DNA of 64,000 nucleotides from Batkoa obscura. Lineage: Eukaryota; Entomophthoromycota; Entomophthoromycetes; Entomophthorales; Batkoaceae. Of this stretch, positions 63,132 to 64,000 are shown piece after piece. The stretch lies in NCBI GenBank assembly GCA_030770535.1, contig JASVEC010000002.1, forward strand, positions 186,001 through 250,000, written 5' to 3'. Made by a program: the position numbers and the translations under genes. The number at the start of each line of letters is the position of its first letter. Position 1 is the stretch's first letter. The notes beneath the pieces were generated by a model. The model did not search any database. It was not told the DNA's origin and saw only the letters and a program-made list of their open reading frames with translations.

Positions 63132-64000
63132 CCCTTTTTTCATACCTTTCAAATTATTAAGGGCATTTTATAGTGTAGAGTAACTATAGTTTTATCTTTG
63201 GTACTAAGCTCTTAATAAAGTATACTTTTATCCAATTAGTTTTGCTTCAAAATAGAATTTAACAATATGGAATTCTTACTATCATTTCAAAATCACATTA
63301 TATTATGTTCTTAATTTAAAACGTTTTTTTTATTAATGATATAATTTTATAGGAAAGGTGAATTTAATTAGAAAAGAATGAGAATTAGTTCTCAACTGTA
63401 TTCTATTATAAAGTAAAATCAATTGGGTAATTGTTTTTATTAAAAAAATTAAATAGTTGTTGATCAATATAAACAATGTATGCTACTGAAACAGCTATCC
63501 TCAATTTTATTAATCAAATATTAATCAGACATAACCCTTAATACAATACTAAAATCATCATTAAGATAAAAAATGAGGGTGTTTTTTTTGACTTCATTTA
63601 CTTTCTCTATCTTTTAAGCACTGTTTAAGTTGAAAAATTGTTAGTAAAATTCTTAAACACAAAAATACGTCCCCAAATAGTATTTTAATATAAACTTAAT
63701 TAATAAAAAATGATTAAAATAGTATGTTATATTTATTTTATATTTAATATGGAAACAATAAGTTAAAAAATTATAAAGCACAAATAGTAGAAATTTAATG
63801 AAGCTTTTGAAAAGCAGTATAGTTTGAGTGCTAATACTATTATAGACTTTCACGGCTTTATGTTTAAATAAAACCATAAGATTAATATTCTCAAATAATT
63901 AAATTTACAAAAGAATAACAGCTGATCAATAAAGGACTATTTAGAATTATAATATATGAAACTGTTGTCTGTATAAAAAACCTTTAAAGACTAAGGTTGA
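63132..64000. other. Promoter flank of E and start of a further array unit
   Basis: The homologous promoter region runs to about 63350. Near 63390-63430 another array tract appears (CTGTATTCTATTATAAAG, AATCAATTGG), so the array may continue past the window. A MITE lies at 63575-63674. No gene seen. Confidence 0.42.
63575..63674 (-). mobile_element. MITE copy with AAAT target duplication
   Basis: 100 bp, GAGGGTGTTTTTTTTGAC to ATACGTCCCC, flanked by AAAT at 63571-63574 and 63675-63678. Confidence 0.88.

Larger units (their letters stand above)
45900..63500. repeat. Degenerate tandem array carrying the propeptide family
   Basis: Related noncoding tracts (an ATTGTATTATGAAATAAAA-like string followed by an AATTGG string) recur at about 46125, 51067, 54185, 56840, 61505, 62055 and 63400. 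Propeptide genes A, B, C and E lie on the same strand at roughly 0.7-1.9 kb from the nearest such tract, and their promoters are mutually homologous. This indicates repeated duplication of a unit of one to a few kilobases, later eroded and invaded by transposons. Unit borders are unclear. Confidence 0.55.

Noticed and set aside
42400-63680. Could the many short repeats be a CRISPR array or a retroelement LTR?
   Set aside because: The copies are dispersed, in both orientations, with 4-bp duplications and inverted ends, which marks MITEs. No reverse transcriptase, integrase or capsid-like frame was recognised in the window.

Overview
The window is AT-rich, roughly three quarters A+T by eye. It looks like nuclear DNA of an early-diverging, possibly insect-associated or animal-tissue-associated fungus; an Entomophthorales/Conidiobolus-like genome is my best guess, made from gene content and not from a database. 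Supporting this are a chitin deacetylase, four secreted trypsins, two secreted carboxypeptidases, a secreted M64 metallopeptidase, a class A (rhodopsin-like) GPCR, a homeobox gene, a mitochondrial uL16 gene, very short introns (45-54 nt) and a eukaryotic tRNA-Glu. Almost every gene has a TATA box about 40-80 nt upstream of its start, and I used these boxes to choose start codons.

Layout. 1-1.5 kb: the end of an unknown gene and a 7TM receptor gene with introns. 2.8-7.1 kb: MITEs and a rearranged pile of old transposon copies. 7.3-20.6 kb: tRNA-Glu(TTC), homeobox protein, a long empty stretch, M64 peptidase, rhodopsin-like GPCR and chitin deacetylase. 22-42 kb: two inverted carboxypeptidase B-like genes and four trypsins, interrupted by two intact transposons. 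42.5-44.2 kb: an aldo-keto reductase pseudogene and mitochondrial uL16. 46-63.1 kb: a degenerate tandem array carrying five members of a family of tiny secreted propeptides with dibasic (Kex2-type) sites, heavily invaded by MITEs and two further transposons.

How the genes fit together. The trypsins have Asp at position 189 (cut after Lys/Arg), and the carboxypeptidases have Asp at position 255, as in carboxypeptidase B (trim C-terminal Lys/Arg). They therefore make a matched digestive set. The trypsin and carboxypeptidase paralogs show blocks of identity that suggest gene conversion.

The most unusual content is the propeptide family (46.9-63.1 kb). Its signal peptide and a C-terminal YGWR-type peptide are conserved while the middle varies, and the products resemble Kex2-processed secreted peptides. 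One gene has a 2.46-kb transposon between its TATA box and its start codon. Its neighbour keeps the uninterrupted site, which proves a 4-bp target duplication. The transposon is present in four intact copies (567-aa DDD transposase, 4-bp duplications, GGGG termini; best fit the Sola superfamily). About two dozen ~98-bp MITEs share the GGGGnTGT end and the 4-bp duplication.
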